Source: Calliopsis andreniformis (Eukaryota > Arthropoda > Insecta > Hymenoptera > Andrenidae). Taken from it: 64,000 nucleotides of DNA. Numbering within the stretch: position 1 is the stretch's first letter; each line of letters starts with the position of its first letter. A program made the translations under genes and the position numbers. Where the stretch lies: contig NW_027480492.1 in NCBI RefSeq assembly GCF_051401765.1, positions 1,302,001 to 1,366,000 of the forward strand, in the 5' to 3' direction. This document shows, one piece after another, positions 28,875 to 43,480 of the stretch. The notes under the pieces were generated by a model that saw only the letters and a program-made list of their open reading frames with translations, did not search any database and was not told the origin of the DNA.

Positions 28875-30489
28875 AATCCTCAATCTTCAATACTCAATCC
28901 TCAATCCTCAAACTTCAATCCTCAATATTCAATCATCAATCCTCAATCCTGAATCCTCAATCCTCAATCCACATTCTTCAATCCTCAATCCTCAATCCTC
29001 AATCCTCAATCATCAGTCTTCAATCCTCAATACTCAATTTCCAATCCTCAATCCTCTGTCCTCAATCCTCAATCCTCAAACCTCAATCCTCAATCTTCAA
29101 TCCTCAATCCTCAACCCTCAATCATCAGTTCTCAAACCTGAACCCCGAATCCTCAATCCTGAATCCCCAATCTTCACCCCTCAGACCTCAACAATCAATT
29201 GTCAATCCTCAATCCTCAATAGAATATCCTCAATTCACAGTTTTCAATACTCAATCCCCATTCTTCAACCTTCAAATCTCAATCCGCAAACATCAATGCT
29301 CATTGCTCAACCCTCAAACCTCAGTCCTCAATCTTCAATCCTCAATCCTCAATCCTCAACCTTCAATCCACAATACTCAATCTGCAATCCTCAATCCTTA
29401 ATAATCTATCCTCAATCCTCATTCTTGAATACTCAATACCCAATCCTCAATCTTCAATCCTCAATCCTCAATCCTCAATTCTCAATCCTCAATCCTCAAT
29501 CCTCAGACCTCAAACATCAATATTCAACCCTCAGTCCTCGTCCTCAATCCACAACCCTCAATCCTCAATCCTCAATATTCATTCATCAATATTCAATCTT
29601 CAATCCTCAATCCTCAATCCTCAATACTCAATCCTCAATCCTGAATCTTCAATCCTCAATCCTCAATCGTCAATCCTCAATCCTCAATCTTCAATCCTCA
29701 ATACTCAATCTTCAATCCTCAATCCTCAATCCTCAGACCTGAATGTTCAATCCTCAATTCCCAATCCTCAATCTTCAATGCTCAATCCTCAGTCCTCAAT
29801 CCTCAATCCTCAATCCTCAATTCTCAGTCCTCAAACCTCAACCCTGAATCCTCAATCTTCAGCCCTCAGTCCTTAACAATCAGTTGTCAATCCTCAATCC
29901 TCAATAGAATATCCTCAATACACAGGTTTCAATACTCAATGCTCAACCTGCAATCTTCAAATCTCTAGCCACAAACATCAATTCTTTTTACTCAACCCTC
30001 AACACGCAGTCCCCAATCCTCTATCTTCAATCCTCAATCCTCAATCCTCAATCCTCAATCCTCAATCCTCAATCCTCAATCCTCAATCATCAATCCTCAA
30101 TCTTCAATACTCAATCATAAATCCTCAATCCTCAATCCTCAATCCTCAATCCTCAATCGTCAAACCTCAACCTTCAATACTCAAACCTCAATCCTCAATC
30201 CTCAATCCTGAATACTCAACTATCAATCCTCAATTCTCAATACTCAATAGAATATCCTGAATTCTCGGGATTCAATACTCAAACCTCAATCCTCAAACCT
30301 CAGCCCTCATCCTCCATCCTCAATCCTCAATCTTCAATCCTCAATGATCAATCTCCAACCCTACATCATCAATCCCCAATCCTCAATCCTTAATCCTCAA
30401 TCTTCAATCCTCAATCCTCAATACCCAATCCTCAATCTTCGATCCTCAATCCTCAATCCTCAATCCTCAGTCCTCAGTCCTCAATACCC
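28875..30489 (+). repeat. 1,615-bp tandem duplication, copy 2
   Basis: This is the direct tandem copy of 27260-28874. It ends where the sequence changes to CCTCAACCTTCAATCC near 30490, matching the region near 21480 instead. Confidence 0.87.
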
Positions 30490-30749
30490 AATCCTCAACC
30501 TTCAATCCTCAATCCTCAATCCTCAATCCTCAATTCTCAATCCTCGATCCTCAATCCTCAATCCTCAGTCCTCAGTCCTCGAACCTCAATCCTCAATCTT
30601 CAATCCTCAAGACTCAATCTGCTATATTCAATCCTCAATCCTCAATCCTCAATCCTCAATCCTCAATCCTCAATCCTCAATCCTCAATCCTCAATCCTCT
30701 ATCCTCAATCCTCAATCTTCAATCCACAATACTCAATCTGCAATCCTCA

Positions 30750-30930
30750 ATCCTCAAACCTCAATCCTCTTTCTTCAATCCTCAATACCCATTCCTCAAC
30801 CTTCAATCCTCAATCCTCAATCCTCAATCCTCAATCCTCAATCTTCAATCATCAATCCTCAATCTTCAATCCTCAGTCCCAAATCCTCAATCTTCAATAC
30901 TCAATCTTCAATCCTCAATCATCAATCTTC
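30750..30930 (+). repeat. Mosaic join between higher-order copies
   Basis: Sequence resembling 26515-26670 (the CTCAAACCTCAATCCTCTTTC stretch onward) is placed between a copy of 21330-21730 and a copy of 11750 onward. This is a patch from a third location inside otherwise collinear duplicates. Gene conversion or a double exchange is inferred. Confidence 0.6.
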
Positions 30931-31189
30931 AATCCTCAATCCTCAATCCTCAGACCTCAAACATCAATATTCAACCCTCAGTCCTCGTCCTCAATCCACA
31001 ACCCTCAATCCTCAATCCTCAATATTCATTCATCAATATTCAATCTTCAATCCTCAATCCTCAATCCTCAATACTCAATCCTCAATCCTGAATCTTCAAT
31101 CCTCAATCCTCAATCGTCAATCCTCAATCCTCAATCTTCAATCCTCAATACTCAATCTTCAATCCTCAATCCTCAATCCTCAGACCTGA

Positions 31190-34100
31190 ATGTTCAATCC
31201 TCAATACCCAATCCTCAATCTTCAATGCTCAATCCTCAATCCTCAATCCTCAATCCTCAATCCTCAATCCTCAGTCCTCAAACCTCAACACTGAATCCTC
31301 AATCTTCAGCCCTCAGTCCTTAACAATCAGTTGTCAATCCTCAATCCTCAATAGAATATCCTCAATACACAGGTTTCAATACTCAATGCTCAACCTGCAA
31401 TCTTCAAATCTCTAGCCACAAACATCAATTCTCTTTACTCAACCCTCAACACGCAGTCCCCAATCCTCTATCTTCAATCCTCAATCCTCAATCCTCAATC
31501 CTCAATCCTCAATCCTCAATCTTCAATCCTCAATCTTCAATAATCAACACACAACCCTCAATCCTCAATCCTCAATCCTCAGTCATGAATACTCAATCTT
31601 CAATACTCAATTCTCAATCTTCAATCATCAATATTCAATATTCAATCCTTAATACTCAATCCTCAACCCTCAATCCTCAATCCTCAATGTTCAATCCTCA
31701 ATACCCAATCCTCAATCTTCAATCCTCAATCCCCAGTCCTCAATCTTCAATCCTCAATGCTCAATCCTCAATCCTGAGTACTCAGTCCTCAATCCTCAAT
31801 CCTCAATCTTCAATCCTCAATACTCAATCTTCAATCCTCAATACTCAATCTTCAATCCTCAATCCCCAGTCCTCAATCTTCAATCCTCAATGCTCAATCC
31901 TCAATCCTGAGTACTCAGTCCTCAATCCTCAATCCTCAATCTTCAATCCTCAATACTCAATCTTCAATCCTCAATACTCAATCTTCAATCCTCAATCCTC
32001 AATCCTCAATCCTCAATCCTCAATCCTCAATCCTGAATCATCAATCCTCAATCTTCCATACTCAATCATAAATCCTCAAACCTCAATCCTCAATCCTCAA
32101 TCCTCAATCGTCAAACCTCAATCTTCAATACTCAAACCTCAATCCTCAATCCTCAATCCTGAATACTCAACTATCAATCCTCAATTCTCAATACTCAATA
32201 GAATATCCTGAATTCTCGGGATTCAATACTCAAACCTCAATCCTCAAACCTCAGCCCTCATCCTCCATCCTCAATCCTCAATCTTCAATCCTCAATGATC
32301 AATCTCCAACCCTACATCATCAATCCCCAATCCTCAATCCTTAATCCTCAATCTTCAATCCTCAATCCTCAATACCCAATCCTCAATCTTCAATCCTCAA
32401 TCCTCAATCCTCAATCCTCAGTCCTCAGTCCTCAATACCCAATCCTCAATCTTCAATACTCAATCCTCAATCCTCAATCCTCAATTCTCAATCCTCGATC
32501 CTCAATCCTCAATCCTCAGTCCTCAGTCCTCGAACCTCAACCCTCAACCCTCAGACCTTAATCTCAATCCTCAATCCTCAATCCTCAATCCTCAATCTTC
32601 AATCCTCAATACTCAACCTGTAATCCTCAATCCTCAATCCTCAATACTCAACCATCAATCCTCAATTCTCAATACTCAATAGAATATACTGAATTCTCAG
32701 GATTCAATACTCAAACCTCAACCCGCATCCCTCAGCCCTCATTCTCAATCCTCAATCCTCAATCCTCAATCCACAACATTCAATCCTCAATACTCAATCT
32801 GCAATCCTCAATCCTCAATCCTCAATCCTCAATCCTCAATCCTCAGTCATCAATCCTCAATCTTCAATACTCAATCGTCAATCCTAAGTCCTCAATCCTC
32901 AATCCTCAATCCTCGTTCCTCAAACCTCAATCCTCAATCCTCAGTCTTCATCCTCAATTCTCAATTCTCAATCCTCAGTCCTCAATCCCCAATCTTCCAT
33001 CCTCAATAATCAATCTCCAATCCTATATACTCAATCCCCAATCCTCAGTCCTTAATCCACAATCTTCAATCCTCAATCCACTGTCCTCAATCTTCAATCC
33101 TCAATGCTCAATCCTCAATCCTCAATCCTCAGTCCTCAATCCTCAATCCTCAATTCTCAACCATCAATCCTCAATCTTCAATGCTCAATACTCAATCCTC
33201 AATTCTCAATACTCAATCCTCAAACCTCATTCCTCAATCCTCAATCCTCAATCCTCAATTCTCAATCCTCGATCCTCAATCCTCAATCCTCAATCCTCAA
33301 TCCTCAATACTCAACCATCAATCCTCAATTCTCAATACTCAATAGAATATACCGAATTCTCAGGATTCAATACTCAAACCTCAACCCTCAACCCTCAGCC
33401 CTCATCCTCAATCCTCAATCCTCAATCCTCAATCCACAACATTCAATCCTCAATACTCAATCTTCAATCCTCAATCCTCAATCCTCAATCCTCAATCCTC
33501 AATCCTCAGTCATCAATCCTCAATCTTCAATACTCAATCGTCAATCCTAAGTCCTCAATCCTCAATCCTCAATCCTCGTTCCTCAAACCTCAATCCTCAA
33601 TCCTCAGTCTTCATCCTCAATTCTCAATTCTCAATCCTCAGTCCTCAATCCCCAATCTTCCATCCTCAATAATCAATCTCCAATCCTAGATACTCAATCC
33701 CCAATCCTCAGTCCTTAATCCTCAATCTTCAATCCTCAATCCACTGTCCTCAATCTTCAATCCTCAATGCTCAATCCTCAATCCTCAATCCTCAGTCCTC
33801 AATCCTCAATCCTCAATTCTCAATCCTCAATCCTCAATCTTCAATGCTCAATACTCAATCCTCAATCCCCAATACTCAATCCTCAATCCTCAATCCTCAA
33901 TCCCCAATCCTCAGTCCTCAATTCTCAATCCCCGATCCTCAATCCTCATTCTTCAATCCTCAATACCCAATCCTCATTCTCCAATCCTCAATACCTAATC
34001 CTCAATCTTCAATCCTCAATCCTCAGTCCTCAACTCTCAATCCTCAATCCTCAGTCCTCAGTCCTCAAACCTCAGTCCCAAATTCTCAACCTTCAATACT

Positions 34101-36800
34101 CAATCCTCAATCCTCAATCTTCAACCCTCAATACTCAATCTTCAATCCTCAATACTCGGTCCTCAATCCTCAATCTTCAATCACCAATCCGCAATCCTCA
34201 ATCCACATTCATCAATCGTCAATCCTCAATACTCAATCTTCAATCCTCAATCCTCAATCCTCAATCCTCAATCCTCAATCGTCAATCCTCAACCGTCAAC
34301 ATTCAATCCTCAATACCCAATCCTCAATCTTCAATCCTCAATCCTCAATCCTCAATCCTCAATCCTCAATCCTCAATCCTCAGTCCTCAGACCTCAAACC
34401 TCAATTCTGAATCCTCAATCCTGCATCCAATATCTTCTGCCCTCAGTCCTTAACAAGCAGTTTTCAATCCTCAATCCCCAATAGAATATCCTCAATTCAC
34501 AGTTTTCAATACTCAATACTCAATCTGCAATCTTCAAACCTCTATCCACAAACATCAATTCTCATCACTCAACCCTCAACACACAGTCCTCAATGTTCAA
34601 TCCTTAATCCACAATTCTCAATCCTCAATCCTCAATCCTCAGACCTCAAACATCAATATTCAACCCTCAGTCCTCGTCCTCAATCCACAACCCTCAATCC
34701 TCAATCTTCAATCTTCAATCATCAATATTCAATCTTCAAACCTCAATTCTCAATCCTCAATCGTCAATCCTCAATCCTCAATCTTTAATCCTCAATCCTC
34801 AATCCTCAATCCTCAATCCTCAATCCTCAATTCTCAATCCTCAATCCTCAATCCTCAGATCTCAAACATCAATACTCAACCCTCAGTCCTCGTCCTCAAT
34901 CCACAACCCTCAATCCTCGATCCTCAACCCTCAATCCTCAGTCTTCAATCCTCAATACTCAATCTGCAATCTTCTATCCTCAACCCTCAATCCTCAATCC
35001 TCATGCTTCAATCCTCAATACCCAATCCTCAATCTTCAATCCTCAATCCTCAATCCTCAATTCTCAATCCTCAATCCTCAATCCACAGACCTCAAACATC
35101 AATATTCTACCCTCAGTCCTCGTCCTCAATCCACAACCCTCAAACCTCAATCCTCAATCTTCATTCATCAATATTCAATCGTCAATCCTCAACCCTTAAT
35201 CCTCAATCCTCAATCCTCAATCCTCAATCTTTAATGCTCAATCCTCAATCCTCAATCCTCAATCCTCAACCTCCAACACTCAATACTCAATCTTCAATCC
35301 TCAATCCTCAATCCTCAATCCTCTATCCTCAATCCTCAATCCTCAATCCTCAATCTTCAATCCTCAATACTCAATCTTCAATCCTCAATACTCAATCCTC
35401 AATCCTCTGTCCTCATTCTTCTATCCTCAACACCCAATCCTCAATCTTCAACCCTCAATCCTCAATCGTCAATGTTGAATCCTCAATACCCAATCCTAAA
35501 TCTTCAATCCTCAATCCTCAAACCTCAATCCTCTTTCTTCAATCCTCAATACCCATTCCTCAACCTTCAATCCTCAATCCTCAATCCTCAATCCTCAATC
35601 CTCAATCTTCAATCATCAATCCTCAATCTTCAATCCTCAGTCCCAAATCCTCAATCTTCAATACTCAATCCTCAATCCTCAATCTACAATCCTGAATATT
35701 CAATCTTCCATTCTCAATCCTGAATCCTCAATCCTCAATCCTCAATCCTCAATCATCAATCGTCAGTCTTCAATCCTCAATACTCAATTTTCAATCCTCA
35801 ATCCTCAGTCCTCATTCCTCAATCCTCAAACCTCAATCCTCAATCTTCAATCCTCAAGACTCAATCTGCTATATTCAATCCTCAATCCTCAATCCTCAAT
35901 CCCCACTCTTCAATCCTCAATACCCAATCCTCAATCTTCAATCCTCAATCCTCAATCCTCAATTCTCAATCCTCAATCCTCAATCCTCAGACCTCAAACA
36001 TCAATATTCAACCCTCAGTCCTCGTCCTCAATCCACAACCCACAATCCTCAATCCTCAATCTTCAATCATCAATATTCAATCTTCAATCCACAATCCTCA
36101 ATCCTCAATCCTCAATCCTCAATCCTCAATCTTTAATGCTCAATCCTCAATCCTCAATCCTCAATCCTCAATCTTCAACGCTCAATACTCAATCTTCAAT
36201 CCTCAATGCTCAATCCTCAATCCTCAATCATCAATCCTCAATCTTCAATCCTCAGTCCCAAATCCTCAATCTTCAATACTCAATCCTCAATCCTCAAACT
36301 TCAATCCTCAATATTCAATCATCAATCCTCAATCCTGAATCCTCAATCCTCAATCCACATTCTTCAATCCTCAATCCTCAATCCTCAATCCTCAATCATC
36401 AGTCTTCAATCCTCAATACTCAATTTCCAATCCTCAATCCTCTGTCCTCAATCCTCAATCCTCAAACCTCAATCCTCAATCTTCAATCCTCAATCCTCAA
36501 CCCTCAATCATCAGTCCTCAAACCTGAACCCCGAATCCTCAATCCTGAATCCCCAATCTTCACCCCTCAGACCTCAACAATCAATTGTCAATCCTCAATC
36601 CTCAATAGAATATCCTCAATTCACAGTTTTCAATACTCAATCCCCATTCTTCAACCTTCAAATCTCAATCCGCAAACATCAATGCTCATTGCTCAACCCT
36701 CAAACCTCAGTCCTCAATCTTCAATCCTCAATCCTCAATCCTCAACCTTCAATCCACAATACTCAATCTGCAATCCTCAATCCTTAATAATCTATCCTCA
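31190..36800 (+). repeat. Higher-order unit, copy 4
   Basis: This stretch matches copy 3 at a constant offset of 9,001 bases (cores 22349 to 31350, 23196 to 32197, 25479 to 34480, 27603 to 36604). It shares the 112-base gain of copy 3, so copies 3 and 4 are closer to each other than to copies 1 and 2 in that interval. It continues without a break into sequence matching 17290-20519. Confidence 0.85.
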
Positions 36801-38043
36801 ATCCTCATTCTTGAATACTCAATACCCAATCCTCAATCTTCAATCCTCAATCATCAATCCTCAATTCTCAATCCTCAATCCTCAACCCTCAGACCTCAAA
36901 CATCAATATTCAACCCTCAGTCCTCGTCCTCAATCCACAACACTCTATCCTCAATCCTGAATATTCATTCATCAATATTCAATCTTCAATCCTCAATCCT
37001 CAATCCGCAATACTCAATCCTCAATCCTGAATCTTCAATCCTCAATCCTCAACCGTCAATCCTCAATCCTCAATCTTCAATCCTCAATACTCAATCTTCA
37101 ATCCTCAATCCTCAATCCTCAGACCTCAATGTTCAATCCTCAATACCCAATCCTCAATCTTCAATGCTCAATCCTCAATCCTCAATCCTCAATCCTCAGT
37201 CCTCAATCCTCAGTCCTCAAACCTCAACCCTGAATCCTCAGTCTTCAGCCCTCAGTCCTTAATAATCAGTTGTCAATCCTCAATACTCAATAGAATATCC
37301 TCAATACACAGGTTTCAATACTCAATGCTCAACCTGCAATCTTCAAATCTCTAGCCACAAACATCAATTCTCTTTACTCAACCCTCAACACGCAGTCCCC
37401 AATCCTCTATCTTCAATCCACAATCCTCAATCCTCAATCCTCAATCCTCAATCATCAATCCTCAATCTTCAATACTCAATCCTAAATCCTCAATCCTCAA
37501 TCCTCAATCCTCAATCCTCAATCGTCAAACCTCAATCTTCAATACTCAAACCTTAATCCTCAATCCTCAATCCTGAATACTCAACTATCAATCCTCAATT
37601 CTCAATACTCAATAGAATATCCTGAATTCTCGGGATTCAATACTCAAACCTCAATCCTCAAACCTCAGCCCTCATCCTCCATCCTCAATCCTCAATCCTC
37701 AAACCTCAATCTTGAATCCTCAATACTCAATCCTCGATCCTCAATCCTCAATCCTCAGTCATCAATCCTCAATCTTCAATACTCAATCGTCAATCCTCAG
37801 TCCTCAATCCTCAATCCTCAATCCTCAGTCCTCAATCCTCAATCCTCAATCCTCAATCCTCAAACCTCAATCTTCAATCCTCAATACTCAATCCTCAATC
37901 CTCAATCCTCAATCCTCAATCCTCAATCCTCAATGCTCAATTCTCAAACCTCAATCCTCTGTCCTCAGACCTCAAACATCAATACTCAACCCTCAGTCCT
38001 CGTCCTCAAACCACAACCCTCAATCCTCAATCCTCAATCTTCA

Positions 38044-39067
38044 ATCCTCAATAATCAATCTCCAATCCTAGATCCTCAATGACCAATCCTCAATCCTTGA
38101 TCCTCAATCTTCAATCCTCAAACCCCAGTCCTCAATCTTCAATCCTCAATGCTCCATCCTCAATCCGCAATCCTCAGTCGTCAGTCTTCAATCCTCAATA
38201 CTCAATCTTGAATCCTCAATCCTCAATCCTCAATCCTCAATCCTCATTCTTCATTCCTCAATACCCAATCCTCAATCTTCAACCCTCAATCCTCAATCCT
38301 CAATTCTCAATCCTCAATCCTCAGTCCTCAGTCCTCAAACCTCAATCCTCAACCCTCAGCCCCCATCCTGAATCCTCAATCCTCAATGCTCAACCCTCAA
38401 TCCTCATTCCTCAGTCCTCAATCATCAATCTTCAATCCTCAAACCTCAATCCTCAGCCGTCAGTCCTCGTCCTCAATCCTCAAACCTCAATCCTCAATCC
38501 TCAATCTTCGATCATCAATACTCAATCTTCAATCCTCAATTCTCAATCCTCAATCCTCAATCCTCAATCCTCAATACTCAACAGACAACCCTCAACCATC
38601 AGTCCTCAATACTCAACCATCAAACCTCAATTCTCAATACTCAATAGAATATCCTGAATTCCCATGGTTCAATACTCAATCCACAATATTCGATAATCAA
38701 ATCTCAATCCTCAAACATAAATTCTCAACACTCAATCCTCAACACTCAGTCCACTCTCTTCAGTCCTCCATCTTCAATCCTCAATCCTCAAGCGTCAATT
38801 CTCAATCCTCAATCCTCAGCACTCAATCATCAGTCCTCAAACCTCAACCCCGAATCCTCAATCCTGAATCCTCAGTCTTCAGCCCTCAGACCTCAACAAT
38901 CAATTGTCAATCCTCAATCCTCAATAGAATATCCTCAATTCACAGTTTTCAATACTCAATCCCCATTCTTCAACCTTCAAATCTCAATCCGCAAACATCA
39001 ATGCTCATCGCTCAACCCTCAACCCTCAGTCCTCAATCTTCAATCCTCAATCCTCAATCCTCAATCT
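38044..39067 (+). repeat. CCATGG-landmark segment, copy 4
   Basis: This is the copy of 18737-19760 at offset 19,307. It retains the normal A core at 38923, so the altered core at 19616 arose after this duplication or was corrected here. Confidence 0.85.
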
Positions 39068-40561
39068 TGAATCCTCAATACTCGATCTTCAATCCTCAAT
39101 CTTCAATTCTGAATCATCAATACTCAATCCTCAATCGTCGACCCTCAATCTCCAATCCTCAATCTTCAATCCTCAATCCTCAATCCTCAATCCTCAACCC
39201 TCAATCTTCAATCCTCAATACTCAATCCTCAATCCTCAATCCTCAATCCTCAATCCTCAATCCTCTATCCTCAATCCTCAATCTTCAATCCACAATACTC
39301 AATCTGCAATCCTCAATCCTTAATAATCAATCCTCAAACCTCATTCTTGAATACTCAATACCCAATCCTCAATCTTCAATCCTCAATCCTCAATCCTCAA
39401 TTCTCAATCCTCAATCCTCAATCCTCAGACCTCAAACATCAATATTCAACCCTCAGTCCTCGTCCTCAATCCACAACCCTCAATCCTCAATCCTCAATAT
39501 TCATTCATCAATATTCAATCTTCAATCCTCAATCCTCAATCCTCAATACTCAATCCTCAATCCTGAATCTTCAATCCTCAATCCTCAATCGTCAATCCTC
39601 AATCCTCAATCTTCAATCCTCAATACTCAATCTTCAATCCTCAATCCTCAATCCTCAGACCTGAATGTTCAATCCTCAATTCCCAATCCTCAATCTTCAA
39701 TGCTCAATCCTCAGTCCTCAATCCTCAATCCTCAATCCTCAATCCTCAGTCCTCAAACCTCAACCCTGAATCCTCAATCTTCAGCCCTCAGTCCTTAACA
39801 ATCAGTTGTCAATCCTCAATCCTCAATGCTCAATCCTCAATCCTGAGTACTCAGTCCTCAATCCTCAATCCTCAATTTTCAATCCTCAATACTCAATCTT
39901 CAATCCTCAATACTCAATCTTCAATCCTCAATCCTCAATCCTCAATCCTCAATCCTCAATCCTCAATCCTCAATCATCAATCCTCAATCTTCAATACTCA
40001 ATCATAAATCCTCAATCCTCAATCCTCAATCCTCAATCCTCAATCGTCAAACCTCAATCTTCAATACTCAAACCTCAATCCTCAATCCTCAATCCTGAAT
40101 ACTCAACTATCAATCCTCAATTCACAATACTCAATAGAATATCCTGAATTCTCGGGATTCAATACTCAAACCTCAATCCTCGAACCTCAGCCCTCATCCT
40201 CCATCCTCAATCCTCAATCTTCAATCCTCAATGATCAATCTCCAACCCTACATCATCAATCCCCAATCCTCAATCCTTAATCCTCAATCTTCAATCCTCA
40301 ATCCTCAATACCCAATCCTCAATCTTCGATCCTCAATCCTCAATCCTCAATCCTCAGTCCTCAGTCCTCAATACCCAATCCTCAACCTTCAATCCTCAAT
40401 CCTCAATCCTCAATCCTCAATTCTCAATCCTCGATCCTCAATCCTCAATCCTCAGTCCTCAGTCCTCGAACCTCAATCCTCAATCTTCAATCCTCAAGAC
40501 TCAATCTGCTATATTCAATCCTCAATCCTCAATCCTCAATCCTCAATCCTCAATCCTCAAT

Positions 40562-41950
40562 CCTCAATCTTTAATGCTCAATCCTCAATCCTCAATCCTC
40601 AATCCTCAATCTTCAACGCTCAATACTCAATCTTCAATCCTCAATGCTCAATCCTCAATCCTCAATCATCAATCCTCAATCTTCAATCCTCAGTCCCAAA
40701 TCCTCAATCTTCAATACTCAATACTCAATCCTCAATCTTCAACCCTCAATATTCAATCATCAATCCTCAATCCTGAATCCTCAATCCTCAATCCACATTC
40801 TTCAATCCTCAATCCTCAATCCTCAATCCTCAATCATCAGTCTTCAATCCTCAATACTCAATTTTCAATCCTCAATCCTCTGTCCTCAATCCTCAATCCT
40901 CAAACCTCAATCCTCAATCTTCAATCCTCAACACTCAATCTGCAATATTCAATCCTCAATCCTCAATCCACAATCCTCACTCTTCAATCCTCAATACCCA
41001 ATCCTCATTCTTCAATCCTCAATACCCAATCCTCAATCTTCAATCCTCAATCCTCAATCCTCAATTCTCAATCCTCAATCCTCAATCCTCAATCATCAAT
41101 CCTCAATCTTCAATACTCAATCCTCAATCCTCAATCCTCGATCCACAATCCTCAATCCTCAATCCTCAATCTTCAATCCTCATTACTCAGTCTTCAATCC
41201 TCAATCCTCAATCCTCAATCCTCAATCCTCATTCTTCAATCCTCAATACCCAATCCTCATTCTCCAATCCTCAATACCTAATCCTCAATCTTCAATCCTC
41301 AATCCTCAATCCTCAACTCTCAGTCCTCAATCCTCAGTCCTCAGTCCTCAATCTTCAATCCTCAATGCTCAATACTCAATCCTGAGTACTCAGTCCTCAA
41401 TCCTCAATCCTCAATCTTCAATCCTCAATACTCAAACTTCAATCCTCAATACTCAATATTCAATCCTCAATCCTCAATTCTCAATCCTCAATCCTCAATC
41501 CTCAATCATCAATCCTCAATCTTCAATACTCAATCCTCAATACTCAATCCTCAATCCTCAATCCTCAATCCTCAATCGTCAAACCTCAATCTTCAATACT
41601 CGGTCCTCAATCTTCAATCCTCAGTCCTGTATACTCAACCATCTATCCTCAATTCTCAATACTCAATAGAATATCCTGAATTCTCGGGATTCAATACTCA
41701 AACCTCAATCCTCAACCCTCAGCCCCCGTCCTCCATCCTCAATCCTCAATCCTCAATCCTCAATCTTGAATCCTCAATACTCAATCTTCAATACTCAATC
41801 CTCAATCCTCAATCTTCAACACAATCCTCAGTCATGAATACTCAATCTTCAATACTCAATCCTCAATCCTCAATCCCCAATCCTCAATCCTCAATCCTCA
41901 ATCCTCAATCCTCAATCCTCAATCCTCAATCCTCAATCCTCAATCCTCAG
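40562..41950 (+). repeat. Shifted duplication of about 1.4 kb, copy 1
   Basis: This matches about 43475-44700. The offset is 2,913 at the left (TTTAATGCTCAATCC near 40570 and 43483) and 2,766 at the right (A cores 41665 and 44431). The difference of 147 bases is 21 heptamers. Its left part also matches 10540 onward and 16815 onward. Confidence 0.8.
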
Positions 41951-42189
41951 TCATCAATCCTCAATCTTCAATACTCAATCGTCAATCCTAAGTCCTCAAT
42001 CCTCAATCCTCAATCCTCGTTCCTCAAACCTCAATCCTCAATCCTCAGTCTTCATTCTCGATTCTCAATTCTCAATCCTCAGTCCTCAATCCCCAATCTT
42101 CCATCCTCAATAATCAATCTCCAATCCTAGATACTCAATCCCCAATCCTCAGTCCTTAATCCTCAATCTTCAATCCTCAATCCACTGTC

Positions 42190-43480
42190 CTCAATCTTCA
42201 ATCCTCAATGCTCATACCTCAATCCTCAATCCTCAGTCCTCAATCCTCAATCCTCAATTCTCAATCCTCAATCCTCAATCTTCAATGCTCAATACTCAAT
42301 CCTCAATCCTCAATACTCAATCCTCAATCCTCAATCCTCAGTCCTCAGTCCTCAAACCTCAATTCTGAATCCTCAATCCTGCATCCTCAATCTTCTGCCC
42401 TCAGTCCTTAACAAGCAGTTTTCAATCCTCAATCCCCAATAGAATATCCTCAATTCACAGTTTTCAATACTCAATACTCAATCTGCAATCTTCAAACCTC
42501 TATCCACAAACATCAATTCTCATCACTCAACCCTCAACACACAGTCCTCAATGTTCAATCCTTAATCCACAATTCTCAATCCTCAATCCTCAATCCTCAG
42601 ACCTCAAACATCAATATTCAACCCTCAGTCCTCGTCCTCAATCCACAACCCTCAATCCTCAACCTTCAATCTTCAATCATCAATATTCAATCTTCAAACC
42701 TCAATCCTCAATCCTCAATCGTCAATCCTCAATCCTCAATCTTTAATCCTCAATCCTCTATCCTCATTCTTCTATCCTCAACACCCAATCCTCAATCTTC
42801 AACCCTCAATCCTCAATCGTCAATGTTGAATCCTCAATACCCAATCCTAAATCTTCAATCCTCAATCCTCAAACCTCAATCCTCTCTCTTCAATCCTCAA
42901 TACCCAGTCCTCAACCTTCAATCCTCAATCCACAATCCTCAATCCTCAATCCTCAATCTTCAATCATCAATCCTCAATCTTCAATCCTCAGTCCCAAATC
43001 CCCAATCTTCAATACTCAATCCTCAATCCTCAATCTACAATCCTGAATATTCAATCTTCCATTCTCAATCCTGAATCCTCAATCCTCAATCCTCAATCCT
43101 CAATCATCAATCGTCAGTCTTCAATCCTCAATACTCAATTTTCAATCCTCAATCCTCAGTCCTCATTCCTCAATCCTCAAACCTCAATCCTCAATCTTCA
43201 ATCCTCAAGACTCAATCTGCTGTATTCAATCCTCAATCCTCAATCCTCAATCCCCACTCTTCAATCCTCAATACCCAATCCTCAATCTTCAATCCTCAAT
43301 CCTCAATCCTCAATTCTCAATCCTCAATTCTCAATCCTCGGACCTCAAACATCAATATTCAACCCTCAGTCCTCGTCCTCAATCCACAACCCACAATCCT
43401 CAATCCTCAATCTTCAATCATCAATATTCAATCTTCAATCCACAATCCTCAATCCTCAATCCTCAATCCTCAATCCTCAA
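42190..43480 (+). repeat. Shortened relative of the 6,274-bp unit interior
   Basis: The order of landmarks matches about 14440-16820, but large parts are missing. The core at 42438 corresponds to 15166 and the segment at 42823-43074 to 16158-16409, so about 0.9 kb less lies between the shared markers. It is more diverged than copies 1 to 4. Confidence 0.7.

Larger units (their letters stand above)
30932..40561 (+). repeat. Large duplicated block of about 9.9 kb, second copy
   Basis: This is the counterpart of 11730-21660. It lacks 406 bases (58 heptamers) that correspond to about 20520-20925. The join is near 39826, where one A block core is lost. It carries the 112-base gain found also in copy 3. 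Homology to the first copy ends near 40561, where sequence resembling 10540 onward takes over. Confidence 0.85.
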
